The position numbers were made by a program, and so were the translations under genes. 64,000 bases of DNA from Mucilaginibacter sp. (GTDB lineage: Bacteria; Bacteroidota; Bacteroidia; Sphingobacteriales; Sphingobacteriaceae), in the NCBI RefSeq assembly GCF_028288185.1, contig NZ_JAQBOF010000008.1:248001-312000 (forward strand), given 5' to 3'. A model generated the notes under the pieces. It saw nothing but the letters and a program-made list of their open reading frames with translations, had not been told where the DNA came from and did not search any database. Every line of letters starts with the position of its first letter. Within the stretch, counting starts at the first letter, position 1. Below, piece after piece: positions 8,903 through 19,110 of the stretch.

Positions 8903-10684
8903 ATGAAAAACTATATAAATAAAATTTTGCTTATCACGGTGCTTGTAGTAGCATTATGCGGATGCAAAAAGTACGAGCAATTCCCAGTGGATAAAAATAC
9001 TCTCAATATCATTTTCAGCCCGCTTGACTCTGCCGGAAAACAGGCGCAGTATTACCTGTATAATATTTATGCTACGGTAAAAAACGGAAACAATCGCGTA
9101 AGCAGCGACTTCCTTGATGCAGCCTCTGATGATGCAGTATCATCGCAAACAAGCGCAACTACGCCTATAAAGCTCATTTCCACAGGGGCTTACAATTCGG
9201 CAACATTGCCCACCGCCGAAGATGTATGGCAAGGTACTACCACCAATAATGGGAATACACCGATAGCCTATACAGGTAACGCTGATTCATACTGGGCAGG
9301 TATACGTACGGCAAATGAATTTATTGCTAACATAGGTGTCGTGCCCGTTAAGGGATCAACCAATGGCATAGGTACCCGGTATATATGGCGCAATGAGGCC
9401 CGATTTTTAAGAGCTTACTTTTATTTCGAATTGGTAAAACGTTATGGCGGCGTTCCGTTATTGGGTAATAAGGTTTATAATATAACTGATAATTTGAACT
9501 TGCCGCGCAATAGTTTTGCCGATTGTATCAGCTATATAGTAAGTGAGTGTAATGCCATTAAAGACAGTTTAATAACATATCCGCTGGCAAACCCAAGCGC
9601 TGATAATTTCCGCGTTACGAAGGGCGCCGCTTTGACGCTTAAAGCGAAGGCGTTATTATATGCGGCGAGCCCTTTATTTAATGGCAGTAATATTGACCCG
9701 GCCAATCCGCTTACCGGCTACACCAACTATGATGTTAACCGCTGGACATTGGCTGCCAATGCCTTCAGCGATGTGGTTAATTTAGGTACGTATAAATTAG
9801 ATCCGAGTTACACAGATATATTTTTAACACAGAATAATTCAGAGCGGATCTTTATCAGGCCTAATGATATAGGTACCCAGAACGAAAAAACTAATGGCCC
9901 TATAGGCATACAGCCTGCTGCCGCAGCGGGTAATACCAGCCCGACCCAAGAATTTGTGAACGCATTCCCTATGATCAATGGTTTGGCCATAACGGATCCC
10001 ACCTCTGGTTATAATGCTTCTGATCCGTATTCGTTATTAAATACCACTAAACGCGACCCTCGGTTTGATGCCAATTTGATCTACAACGGCGGTAGTTGGT
10101 TGAATACCACTATTCAAACTTACGAAGGTGGCGTCAACAAGCCAAATATCAATACACAGCAAACTGTCACCAGCTATTACACCTCTAAATTTATGGGTGT
10201 TGATCAGAAGATAGCCCCGCCGTATCCTTCACATTCTGAAGACTGGATAGTATTTAGATATGCCGAAGTTTTATTAGGATTGGCCGAAGCCGAAAATGAG
10301 GCCGCAGGAACTCCGCCTTCTGATTGTTATACACAGATCTACGCTATAAGAGCCCGGGCAGGTATCAAGCCCGGTACAGGTAATACCTATGGTGTGCCAC
10401 AAGGCATGACAACTGCCCAGATGCGTGCTTTTATACAGAACGAATGGCGTATTGAATTCTTTTTGGAAGAGCACAGGTATTTTGATATCCGCAGATGGAG
10501 ACTTGCCGAAACAGTTATGAACCAACCAAGGACCGGGCTATCTATTGCAAAAATTGGTACAACAACGATATATAACCCAATAAACGTATTAACTACTGTT
10601 TTTGCTACCAAACAATACCTGTACCCTATTCCATTGAACGAGGTGCTGAAGAATCCGAATATGAAACAAAATCCGGGTTGGTAA
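8903..10684 (+). CDS. SusD/RagB-family surface glycan-binding lipoprotein
   Basis: A 593-residue lipoprotein with lipobox ALCGC (Cys21) followed by KKYEQF. It shows the family helix EARFLRAYFYFELVKRYGGV (residues 163-182) and the C-terminal EHRYFDIRRWRLAE block. The gene begins 25 bases after the SusC stop and ends 38 bases before the next SusC, so all three are probably co-transcribed. It most likely forms the lid of the SusC at 5728. Compared with the SusD at 2275 the overall fold and length match, but the sequence has clearly diverged and the two may bind different oligosaccharides. Confidence 0.95.
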   Translation: MKNYINKILLITVLVVALCGCKKYEQFPVDKNTLNIIFSPLDSAGKQAQYYLYNIYATVKNGNNRVSSDFLDAASDDAVSSQTSATTPIKLISTGAYNSATLPTAEDVWQGTTTNNGNTPIAYTGNADSYWAGIRTANEFIANIGVVPVKGSTNGIGTRYIWRNEARFLRAYFYFELVKRYGGVPLLGNKVYNITDNLNLPRNSFADCISYIVSECNAIKDSLITYPLANPSADNFRVTKGAALTLKAKALLYAASPLFNGSNIDPANPLTGYTNYDVNRWTLAANAFSDVVNLGTYKLDPSYTDIFLTQNNSERIFIRPNDIGTQNEKTNGPIGIQPAAAAGNTSPTQEFVNAFPMINGLAITDPTSGYNASDPYSLLNTTKRDPRFDANLIYNGGSWLNTTIQTYEGGVNKPNINTQQTVTSYYTSKFMGVDQKIAPPYPSHSEDWIVFRYAEVLLGLAEAENEAAGTPPSDCYTQIYAIRARAGIKPGTGNTYGVPQGMTTAQMRAFIQNEWRIEFFLEEHRYFDIRRWRLAETVMNQPRTGLSIAKIGTTTIYNPINVLTTVFATKQYLYPIPLNEVLKNPNMKQNPGW

Positions 10685-10722
10685 TCAACTATTAATCATT
10701 TAACTAATTTAAATAAGCAGTT

Positions 10723-13700
10723 ATGAGAAAATTAATACTTTTCTTTCTTGTTATCACCAGCATGATTCCGGCCTTGTTATATGCGCAAAATAAAGTTGTA
10801 ACGGGTACAGTAAGAGATGTTGGCGGAGTTTTACCTGGTGCTTCTATTGTAGAAAAAGGAGTACCCGGTAATGGTACCATCGCTAACAACAATGGCTTCT
10901 TCCAGTTAACATTAAAAGGCAAATCAGACACCATTATAGTAGGCTTCATTGGCTACGTATCCCAACGTATAAGGATTGGGGCTAAAAGCGACAATATAGA
11001 TGTTACGCTTAGTTCAAGCGCTAATGGCCTTACCGAGGTAATGGTGGTGGGCTACGGTAAAACCACCCGTATAACTAATACAGGTGCGGTAAGTTCTATA
11101 TCTGCATCTGAGATACGCACCGTACCGACCGCCAATGTGCAGAACGCGCTGGCGGGTAAGCTGCCGGGCTTCTTTTCAACACAAGCGTCAGGCCAGCCTG
11201 GTAAAGACGCCTCCGACTTTTTCATTCGTGGTGTCAGCTCATTAAATCCAAATGGAAATCAGCCGTTGATAATTGTGGACGATGTTGAATATACCTATGA
11301 TCAACTGCAGCAGATCAATGTAAACGAAATAGAAACAATATCTATCTTAAAGGATGCCGCCACAACAGCTGTATATGGTATAAAAGGCGCTAACGGCGTA
11401 TTGGTAGTAACTACACGTAGAGGTAAAAGTGGCAAGCCCCAGGTTAATTTCCGTAATGAGGCTGGTTTACAATCGCCTACCAAGGTGCCTGTGTTTCTTG
11501 ATTCATATAACTCTGCTGTATTAGTCAACCAGGCCGAGGCCAATGATGGTAAACCCCTTTCATTTACCCCGGCTGATCTTAACGCGTTCCAGAACGGAAC
11601 CGACCCATATGGCCACCCAAATGTAGATTGGTACAACAAAATATTCAAAAAATTTGCCGAGCAGGTTAACTCCAACCTGGATATATCTGGCGGTAATGAC
11701 CAAGTAAAATACTTTATTTCAGGAGGTTTTTTACAACAAAATGGTTTACAGCGCGATTTTCCAAATCCAGTGGCTAACGTAAATTCAAACTATGATTTTA
11801 AACGTTATAACTTCCGCTCAAACATTGATCTGAAAGCTAATAAAAACTTGGATCTACGGTTAGATGTTACTACCCGTTTTAATGACATTAACTCTCCGGC
11901 AGAAAGTGAAGCATCTACAGTAGGTGAAATTTATGATTTCACAAAGGAGACGCCTTTTACCGCTCCATTCTTAAATCCTAACGGTAGTTACGCTTATGCA
12001 TATTCGCCGTTCAATCCTGCGCACTTGCCAACCCTGAATGCCCGTATCGCTACAGAGGGATACTCGGATCTGAAAAGGACGGATTATACCGTTTTATTTA
12101 GTGGTATACAAAAATTGAATTTCATCACTGATGGTTTAACGGCTACCGCCCGCGTTGCCTACTCAAGCTCAGAGGCGTACACAAGGCAGATATTCAATTT
12201 CAACGCGCCTATTCCAAGCTATCACTATAATTCGGCAACAGGGACAACTACTTTGAACCCCAATGGCGCTTATGTGTTCCCTACGTACAATTATATAGGT
12301 GGTACTAATTTGTACACCAACAACATTAACATCCAGCTTTTTTCTAATTATGACCATACTTTTGCTGGGGTACACCATGTTACGGGCTTCCTGTTATTTA
12401 ATCAAAAGGCGCAAACTTATGATGCCCAAAATTTAGTGGGGCCCACTCTTTCCCGCGAACAAGTTGGCGTGCCGGCAAAATTTAGGGGTATTTCCATAAA
12501 AGGTGGTTACGATTATGATGGCAGGTACTTATTTGATGTGAATGCTGCCTATAATGGCACTGACCGCTTCGCTGCTAATCATCGTTATGGATGGTTCCCT
12601 GCATTTAGCGCGGGTTACAATATTTCGAAAGAAAAGTACTTTAAACCGTTTGCCAATACAATCGGCTTATTAAAGCTTCGCGGATCTTATGGTATTGTAG
12701 GATCTGACGTTGCCCCGGGTAACACCTATATCTATCAGCAAACTTATACGCAAACAGGCGGGTACAATTTCGGTACTAGCTCAACCCCTATAAGTACCTA
12801 TGCTGAAGGTGCATTGTCAAATACCAATGTAGTTTGGGAAAAGCAGAAGGAGACAGATATAGGTATTGACCTAAATATGTTAAAAAACAACGCGCTGTCC
12901 ATTACGTTCGATTATTTTCATAACATACGTTACGATCAGCTGATCACCCCTGGCAATATCCCGTTGATATTAGGTGTAGGGCTACCAGCTGTTAACTTAG
13001 GTCGGACACAAAACCAGGGTTTTGATGGTTCAGTAGGCTATCATAACCACATTGGCGAATTACAATGGGGAGCCAATTTTGTATTCTCTATAGCTAATAA
13101 CAAGGTATTGTTCCAGGGCGAAGCTGCACCGGCCTACCCATGGCTGTCGCGTACCGGTCAACCTATTAACCAACCGTTCGGCTACCACTCTTTAGGCTAT
13201 TACACCCAGGCTGATGTTGCCGAGATAACTACTTACAAAGCTGCTCACGGTAACAGTAACACAGGTAACACAATTGCAGTACCTGATAATGGCGAAGTGA
13301 TACAGGCCGGGGACTTAAAATACCAGGATCTTAACCATGACGGTTATATCAACGTGTTTGACCAAAAAGCCATAGGCCATCCAAACTCTCCGCCGTCAAC
13401 CACTTTAGGTATGAATTTATCAGCAGCCTACAAAGGCTTCAGCATCAGCGTATTATTCCAGGGCTCATTTGGGTATAGCTTTATCATCACTGGTACAGGT
13501 ATCGAACCATTTGAAAGCCAGTTTCAACCTATACATGAAAAGGCGTGGACACCTGCCAACGCAGCTAATGCCCAATTCCCAAGGCTAACGAGCAATCCGT
13601 CAACTATAAACAGCCCAAGTTTTTATCCTTCGGATTACTGGCAGGTTAACGCTCACTACATTCGTTTAAAAACGGTAGATATGGGCTACCAGTTCCCAAG

Positions 13701-13875
13701 CAAAAATCTGCCGTTTCATTTAAATAATGCGCGGATCTATTTGAGCGCTTACAATTTACTTACGTGGGATAACTATCAAATGTATCAGCAAGATCCTGAA
13801 ATTTCTACTAATACTGCGGGTGACGCTTATATCAACCAACGTGTAATCACCCTAGGTTTACAGTTGGGCTTCTGA
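10723..13875 (+). CDS. SusC/RagA-family TonB-dependent outer-membrane transporter
   Basis: A 1050-residue canonical SusC. The signal peptide ends at LLYAQ (22) and the carboxypeptidase-regulatory-like domain is VTGTVRDVGGVLPGAS onward (26-97). The SusC motif EVMVVGYGKTTR (105-116) precedes a plug domain with IRGVSSLNPNGNQPLIIVDD (168-187), SILKDAATTAVYGIKGANG and VVTTRRGKSG. The long barrel ends VITLGLQLGF. It is the last gene before a strong terminator at 13891 and has no SusD after it. It may pair with the SusD at 2275 or share the SusD at 8903. Confidence 0.96.
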   Translation: MRKLILFFLVITSMIPALLYAQNKVVTGTVRDVGGVLPGASIVEKGVPGNGTIANNNGFFQLTLKGKSDTIIVGFIGYVSQRIRIGAKSDNIDVTLSSSANGLTEVMVVGYGKTTRITNTGAVSSISASEIRTVPTANVQNALAGKLPGFFSTQASGQPGKDASDFFIRGVSSLNPNGNQPLIIVDDVEYTYDQLQQINVNEIETISILKDAATTAVYGIKGANGVLVVTTRRGKSGKPQVNFRNEAGLQSPTKVPVFLDSYNSAVLVNQAEANDGKPLSFTPADLNAFQNGTDPYGHPNVDWYNKIFKKFAEQVNSNLDISGGNDQVKYFISGGFLQQNGLQRDFPNPVANVNSNYDFKRYNFRSNIDLKANKNLDLRLDVTTRFNDINSPAESEASTVGEIYDFTKETPFTAPFLNPNGSYAYAYSPFNPAHLPTLNARIATEGYSDLKRTDYTVLFSGIQKLNFITDGLTATARVAYSSSEAYTRQIFNFNAPIPSYHYNSATGTTTLNPNGAYVFPTYNYIGGTNLYTNNINIQLFSNYDHTFAGVHHVTGFLLFNQKAQTYDAQNLVGPTLSREQVGVPAKFRGISIKGGYDYDGRYLFDVNAAYNGTDRFAANHRYGWFPAFSAGYNISKEKYFKPFANTIGLLKLRGSYGIVGSDVAPGNTYIYQQTYTQTGGYNFGTSSTPISTYAEGALSNTNVVWEKQKETDIGIDLNMLKNNALSITFDYFHNIRYDQLITPGNIPLILGVGLPAVNLGRTQNQGFDGSVGYHNHIGELQWGANFVFSIANNKVLFQGEAAPAYPWLSRTGQPINQPFGYHSLGYYTQADVAEITTYKAAHGNSNTGNTIAVPDNGEVIQAGDLKYQDLNHDGYINVFDQKAIGHPNSPPSTTLGMNLSAAYKGFSISVLFQGSFGYSFIITGTGIEPFESQFQPIHEKAWTPANAANAQFPRLTSNPSTINSPSFYPSDYWQVNAHYIRLKTVDMGYQFPSKNLPFHLNNARIYLSAYNLLTWDNYQMYQQDPEISTNTAGDAYINQRVITLGLQLGF

Positions 13876-13890
13876 TAAAAACAACCGCTT

Positions 13891-13942
13891 AAGCATTTCA
13901 AATTATGGACCACTTGTGTTCATAATTTGAAATGCTTTTTTA
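13891..13942 (+). terminator. Intrinsic terminator closing the Sus operon
   Basis: A 17-base arm (13891-13907) is repeated inverted and perfectly at 13921-13937 around a 13-base loop and is followed by a T-run. It separates the SusC gene from lgt. Confidence 0.9.
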
Positions 13943-13956
13943 TATAAATTGCATCC

Positions 13957-15126
13957 ATGTTTCCAACCCTGACGGATCTTATAGAATATCTATTTCACGT
14001 CCATATTCTTGTCCCTATCCAGACATTTGGATTTTTTATTGCCCTTTGCTTCTTCTTTGCCTATTTTGTTTTTGTTGCTGAGCTGAAGCGCAAAGAACAG
14101 GAAGGGCTGATATCAGCGTTTACAGAAAAAGATGTGGTAGGCGCGCCGGCTTCATATTTGGAGATAGCACTTAATGGCCTTGCCGGTTTCCTATTTGGCT
14201 TTAAAGCAGTTGGCGCTGTTATTAATTTCGCCACGTTTACGGTCAATCCCATCGCTTTCATTTTCTCCTTACAAGGAAATCTGGTAGCCGGCTTGTTAGT
14301 AGGTATAGGCTTCACCCTTTGGATATACACCGACCGAAAAAAGGAACAGTTACCCCAGCCCATAGTGGTGGAACGGGTTATACATCCGTACCAAACAATG
14401 GCATACCTGGGTTTTATATTAGGTTTTTGGGGGGTTATCGGTTCCAAGTTGTTTAGCATTATCGAAGATTTTCATATCTTTTTGCTTCACCCGGTTGACG
14501 TAATATTCTCTACGAATGGATTTACCTATTACGGGGGCTTAATATTTGGCTCCATAGCCTGGCTATATATTAACCATAAACGAGGAATGAAGCTTATCCA
14601 TTTGGCTGATATCGGGTCGCCTGGCACGATGCTGGCTTACGGCATTGGCCGGGTAGGCTGCCACTTATCAGGCGACGGAGATTGGGGCATTGTTAACCGG
14701 CATGTTAAACCCGGATGGCTGCAATGGCTGCCCGATTGGATGTGGGCCAACAAATTTCCGCATAATGCTATTAATGCGGGGGCGCATATAAATGGCTGTT
14801 TCGGTCAGCATTGTAATATACTTCGCGCAGGGGTGTATCCAACTTCGTTTTACGAAGCAACCATTTGTATTTTATTATTCGTTTTTATGTGGTTAATAAG
14901 AAGGCATATCCATACGCCGGGCCTGATGTTTTATTTATTTTTGATTTTGAATGGCACAGAGCGGTTTTTGATAGAATTGATACGGGTAACCGAAAAATAT
15001 CATTGGATGGGTCTTACTTTTACACAAGCAGAATTAATTTGTTTAATAATTATTACAGGAGGTATAACAGGAATTGTATATTTGATCCTCACCAGGAATA
15101 AACCAATCCGAACCGATTTAATATGA
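13957..15126 (+). CDS. lgt: Prolipoprotein diacylglyceryl transferase
   Basis: A 389-residue polytopic membrane protein. The Lgt signature region reads YGIGRVGCHLSGDGDWG (about residues 228-244), corresponding to the family GRxGN block with the essential Arg. TYYGGLIFG (190-198) and GVYPTSFYEA further on match the other conserved cores. Lgt moves diacylglycerol from phosphatidylglycerol to the lipobox Cys of prolipoproteins at the inner membrane. At 389 residues it is longer than the roughly 260-300 of proteobacterial Lgt because of an N-terminal extension and insertions. Its stop overlaps the next start by four bases. The setting directly behind a locus rich in lipoproteins is suggestive, but it may simply be the housekeeping copy. 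Confidence 0.88.
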   Translation: MFPTLTDLIEYLFHVHILVPIQTFGFFIALCFFFAYFVFVAELKRKEQEGLISAFTEKDVVGAPASYLEIALNGLAGFLFGFKAVGAVINFATFTVNPIAFIFSLQGNLVAGLLVGIGFTLWIYTDRKKEQLPQPIVVERVIHPYQTMAYLGFILGFWGVIGSKLFSIIEDFHIFLLHPVDVIFSTNGFTYYGGLIFGSIAWLYINHKRGMKLIHLADIGSPGTMLAYGIGRVGCHLSGDGDWGIVNRHVKPGWLQWLPDWMWANKFPHNAINAGAHINGCFGQHCNILRAGVYPTSFYEATICILLFVFMWLIRRHIHTPGLMFYLFLILNGTERFLIELIRVTEKYHWMGLTFTQAELICLIIITGGITGIVYLILTRNKPIRTDLI

Positions 15127-16304
15127 AGAAATTTGTTGTCTTTGTATGTTTAACTTTTTTGGCCGTTTTAAGCAGGCAGGAAGCATTTTGCCAGGCCACT
15201 GATTTAACTACGCTAAAATTTTCCGTATCTGAAGCACCCGAATGGTCTGCTCTTTTAAAAAGAACCTCAGGATGGTTCGGCGGTGACGGCATCTATACCA
15301 TACCGCTTAATGGCAAAGCCAATAAGCAGGCCGGCACCGGCGATAATATTCTTTTTCTTTTTAGCGATAGTATGATAGGCGAAATTAGAGACAGTACATT
15401 GCTTCCTGGTTTTAAAATGATACATAATTCTTTAGCCATTTTAAAAGGCAAACTTCCGGACAATGAAAAAATGGAATTTTATTGGGATAAAGATGACGCG
15501 GGTAAACCAGAGTCCATATTTATCCCAAAGACCACCCATACCAAACCGGGCGATTATTATTGGTTAGGCGCCGGATTTGTTAACCAGGAATTGGGAAATA
15601 ATATTTACATTTTTGGTTACCGGGTAAGAAATGTAGAAAGTGGGCCATTTGGATTTAGGGAAGTAGGTAATACCTTAATAAAAATACCAGCTAAACCGGG
15701 CAAATTTAACCAGCAGCAGCAAATGGATACACCATTTTTTATTACTGATGAACGAGGTGACTCGGGCTCATTTGGCGCGGGAGTTTACGTCAATACAAAA
15801 AAGGCCGGGGCGCCTGCGCCGGATGGTTATATATACATATATGGGGTAAGCGGCAAAACCAAAAATTTATTGGTTGCCCGCATATTACCAAAAGATTTCG
15901 AGGATTTTGGTAAATGGACCTATTGGGACGGAAACAACTGGAACGCCAATATAAAAACTGCAACGAAAGTGACAGACAACGTATCAAACGAGTTAAGCTT
16001 ATCGCCGTTGCCGGACGGCAGGTTTGCCTTGGTATTCCAGGTAGGAGGGATGTCGCCCAGTATAGGCTTGCGTATTGGTAAAACACCGGCCGGCCCGTTT
16101 GGCCCTATAATAAAAATATGGGATTGTAAAAAGGATTTGATTAACAAAAACTACCTGGTGTACAATGCCAAGGCGCACCCGGTTTTATCAAAGCCCGGAG
16201 AACTGTTGATTTCATATAATATAAACGCGCTTGATTTTAATGGAGAATTGGAAAAATCGCCCAATTTATACCGGCCACGATTTATAAAAATCAAGTTTCA
16301 ATAA
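15123..16304 (+). CDS. Secreted propeller-like glycan-active protein (DUF4185/DUF5005-like)
   Basis: A 393-residue protein with a signal peptide ending near AFCQ (residue 24). The first conserved-looking block, GWFGGDGIYTIPL followed by ILFLFSDSM, and later blocks (YYWLGAGFVNQ, GSFGAGVYVN, YIYIYGVSG, RFALVFQVGG, YLVYNAKAHP, LLISYNIN) recur about every 50-70 residues. This is consistent with a five-bladed beta-propeller like the DUF4185/DUF5005 families found with glycosidases. The family assignment is from memory and no catalytic residues can be named. Translation is probably coupled to lgt through the ATGA overlap. A surface or periplasmic glycosidase or lectin role is inferred. Confidence 0.55.
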   Translation: MKKFVVFVCLTFLAVLSRQEAFCQATDLTTLKFSVSEAPEWSALLKRTSGWFGGDGIYTIPLNGKANKQAGTGDNILFLFSDSMIGEIRDSTLLPGFKMIHNSLAILKGKLPDNEKMEFYWDKDDAGKPESIFIPKTTHTKPGDYYWLGAGFVNQELGNNIYIFGYRVRNVESGPFGFREVGNTLIKIPAKPGKFNQQQQMDTPFFITDERGDSGSFGAGVYVNTKKAGAPAPDGYIYIYGVSGKTKNLLVARILPKDFEDFGKWTYWDGNNWNANIKTATKVTDNVSNELSLSPLPDGRFALVFQVGGMSPSIGLRIGKTPAGPFGPIIKIWDCKKDLINKNYLVYNAKAHPVLSKPGELLISYNINALDFNGELEKSPNLYRPRFIKIKFQ

Positions 16305-16379
16305 TCCAATACTTCGACAAAGGGGATTGCATTTTTTTATCTCCAAATTATACTGCCCCTCACGCTGGATTTAGATTTT

Positions 16380-16718
16380 ATGAGCAAAATTATTTATGAT
16401 TTTTTGTCAAAAAATAAACGGCTGGATGCGATATTATTCGGCACTAGTCGCATAGGTATTTGCGGGCTGTTAGCCATTAACAGGCTTGGACTGAAGGTGC
16501 CAGATGATTTGGCAATCATTTCATACGATGATTACGAGGTGTTTCAATTGCACTCGCCATTAGTTTCGGCAATTGCACAACCGATTGAAGGTATAGCCGA
16601 CCATGTAATCACCCTTTTATTAAACAGGCTTAACGGGAAACTGAAAGCAGATGAAAAGCAAACCATCACGATATCCACAGTACTAAATATCCGGGATTCT
16701 TCAACCAAAAAACTGTGA
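16380..16718 (+). pseudogene. C-terminal remnant of a LacI-family regulator
   Basis: The 112 codons match only the last third of the intact LacI protein at 23116: LDAILFGT, SYDDYEVFQL, SAIAQPI, IADHVIT and LNIRDSS align with IDAILFGT, SFDDYEVFQL, SAIAQPI, IADNVIT and LNIRSSS. The helix-turn-helix and most of the ligand-binding domain are missing, and the 75 bases upstream show no continuation. It is therefore a 5'-deleted paralogue, not a working repressor. A peptide could still be made from the ATG at 16380, but DNA binding is impossible. Confidence 0.88.
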
Positions 16719-16776
16719 TGATGATTCCTTTCCCAAGGTGGGCTTAAATATCAATAGATGAATGGCACGACACTAT

Positions 16777-19110
16777 TCAATTACCGGCGGATGGCTGCAT
16801 AGTTACCCGACCACTCCTGCAACTAATATCGTAGTATTTCCCTCCGTATAACACGTGATATAGTTTGCCAGAAAAATTATTCCCTTGCATTGGCTGCAAA
16901 GTTTTGCCGTCAATTTCGGGATGAAAACCCATAAAATCTTTCAATACATCTTGCGAAAATTCTATGCCTTCAATTCCGTCACGGTTGGTCCATCCCCTCT
17001 CGGGTACCCTTACTTTTGCATGGTTACCATACTTATGTTCTCCCCAAAGCTCGTGTGCCTGCGCCCAGATCCCTTCATTCGTAACCGGAGCAATGCTTCT
17101 ATAAAACTGTAGTGCTTTATCGGTGTAACCCATTTGTGATAAGGCGTCTATCGTTCCGGCGGGCCATCCATCATAAGCACCTAACGGGCCGTGATCCGGC
17201 CTGTCGGAGTATTTAGCGGCAATATCCTGCAAAGATTGCGCGCGCATCCATTTGTCGGTTATTAATTCGCGGTACACAAAGCCCACCATTTCTTTTCTGA
17301 CATTCGCCGGCAAATCATTGTTCATATATTTTCCGAAATACATAAAATCCAGCACATGCCTCACTTCAACCTTTTTATTATCCGGATACAGGCTGTTCCA
17401 TACGCCATTCCCGGCATACAGCTTCAAAACGCGCTTCGCCATGCTGTCCGCATCTGTTTTTATAATTTTAGCCTTTGATGGTTCTTTCAAATATTCATAA
17501 AATTTCCCTGTTTCGCGCATCATCCATACGTAGGCCACGTTAAATGATGGTACGATATGGATATAGGTTGGCACGCATTCCAGCAAATTCCAGGGGTTAT
17601 CGCCAAAATCAGCCAGTTTGTAAACATCATCGGTGCTGCCTTTTTTCCCGTAAATAGATATTTTTCTCCAGTTGTATGCGTAATCGTGTAAATGATCAAT
17701 TATCTTCTCTCCATTTACAACTTCATTTAGAAAAGCATAATCCTTTGTAATTGTTATATAAGAATGAATTAACTGGAATAATGCCCAATAATTGGCAACA
17801 TATCCGTTTCCGACCCCTTTACCAGTATAATTGTCCTGACCGAAATATTTGCTCGGGTCAATACTTACCCATGACTTTAGCTGTTCTTTCAGCATTTCGG
17901 GATCGACTATCGCTAACATTGATGACCATTCCGTAGTATCCCAAAAAAACATCACCGTAGCACCCCAGCGCGGCCCGCCTGTTAAAAACACCCGTTTATG
18001 TGCCGGAAGATTGGTATTAAGCAGGTATAAAAGCGTTAAAGGGCCGGTATAATATACTTTTTTTACTGCTTTATCATTAGTTTCCAGAGTGGGGAAACAC
18101 CCTGAAAATAATTTATTGCCAGGCTCAAATATTTCTTTCCACCGGGCTTTCCACTCATTTTCAACACCTGAAAATGTCTTGTCAAAATGATTATCCCATT
18201 TATTTACTTTATCAGTAAGCTCTTCTTTTGAAGCCGCATAAGTCATAAAAAAACGAATATTTTTGCTTTCGCCTGGCTTTAAGTTTAACGACCAAAAGGC
18301 TGTTCCGCCACTGTTTTTTGTTAATAACTTATCCGGAATATCAATCATGTCAAAAGCTATAAAACATTTAGTCTCGGTATCGGCTATAATAATTTTATGG
18401 CTGGTATGTTCAATTACCTCATACTTTTTGCTGTTCAAAATCTCAATGTCTGAAGGCCATTTTATGATGTTTTTATCTTTAATTGGATCAGGCATGGATT
18501 CATCGGCCTTATAAAGGTGAGTTTTTTCTGGTTTAAGGCCAACATTCTTTACCACATTTACGATTTCATCGTCCCTCAGGTTTGTTTTACCATGTGTAGT
18601 TGGATAAGGATAGGGCCAGGGCCATGTTTCTTTATCGTACCTGCTGATAAATCCAATCAAGTCCTGTTCAATCGTATAATGCTGGTTCCTTTTGGTATTA
18701 TTGGTGATTTTTATTTCCCACATTATTGCATCATTATCAGGTATCATCCGTACCGAAGAACTGATCTGATAAGTGGGAGCGCCGACCTTTCTTAAACCCT
18801 CCCAAGGCAGCCATCTTAATAGTTGCGCCCGTGGAGCGTCGCCATTGATTTTTAATACACCAGAATGGTAGCCGCCACTGTAAGGGGCTGAAGCAAACCA
18901 GCTGATGGAAGACATATCACCGTTTAATAGCGCCTGGGCTCTAAAGTTGCGAATAGAGGGCTGAATTGCCATTGTATCGGCATTCATCCACCTTCCGGAA
19001 ATATCCTCAAGAGCAGGAATATTAGCTTTAATTTGATTCACGCGCTGGCCATAAGCACAGATGACGCAAAAAAACATACTCAAAATTGCAATGGAAAAAT
19101 TTCTTTTCAT
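16777..19110 (-). CDS. Secreted six-hairpin (alpha/alpha)6 glycoside hydrolase
   Basis: A 777-residue protein with a signal peptide ending near CAYGQ (22). The N-terminal half (about 30-330) looks like a beta-sandwich with many aromatic strands. The C-terminal half is helical, and has the block GGPRWGATVMFFWDTTEWSS, then CVPTYIHIVPSFNVAYVW, GVWNSLYPDNKK, GPLGAYDGWPAGTID and AQAHELWGEHKYG. Acidic residues in these blocks are candidates for catalysis. This pattern fits six-hairpin glycosidases (GH63/MGH1-like or a relative), but I cannot name the family. It lies downstream of the acetylesterase gene at 19346 on the same strand, 235 bases away, and may share its transcript or use its own promoter. 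Confidence 0.7.
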   Translation of the reverse strand: MKRNFSIAILSMFFCVICAYGQRVNQIKANIPALEDISGRWMNADTMAIQPSIRNFRAQALLNGDMSSISWFASAPYSGGYHSGVLKINGDAPRAQLLRWLPWEGLRKVGAPTYQISSSVRMIPDNDAIMWEIKITNNTKRNQHYTIEQDLIGFISRYDKETWPWPYPYPTTHGKTNLRDDEIVNVVKNVGLKPEKTHLYKADESMPDPIKDKNIIKWPSDIEILNSKKYEVIEHTSHKIIIADTETKCFIAFDMIDIPDKLLTKNSGGTAFWSLNLKPGESKNIRFFMTYAASKEELTDKVNKWDNHFDKTFSGVENEWKARWKEIFEPGNKLFSGCFPTLETNDKAVKKVYYTGPLTLLYLLNTNLPAHKRVFLTGGPRWGATVMFFWDTTEWSSMLAIVDPEMLKEQLKSWVSIDPSKYFGQDNYTGKGVGNGYVANYWALFQLIHSYITITKDYAFLNEVVNGEKIIDHLHDYAYNWRKISIYGKKGSTDDVYKLADFGDNPWNLLECVPTYIHIVPSFNVAYVWMMRETGKFYEYLKEPSKAKIIKTDADSMAKRVLKLYAGNGVWNSLYPDNKKVEVRHVLDFMYFGKYMNNDLPANVRKEMVGFVYRELITDKWMRAQSLQDIAAKYSDRPDHGPLGAYDGWPAGTIDALSQMGYTDKALQFYRSIAPVTNEGIWAQAHELWGEHKYGNHAKVRVPERGWTNRDGIEGIEFSQDVLKDFMGFHPEIDGKTLQPMQGNNFSGKLYHVLYGGKYYDISCRSGRVTMQPSAGN

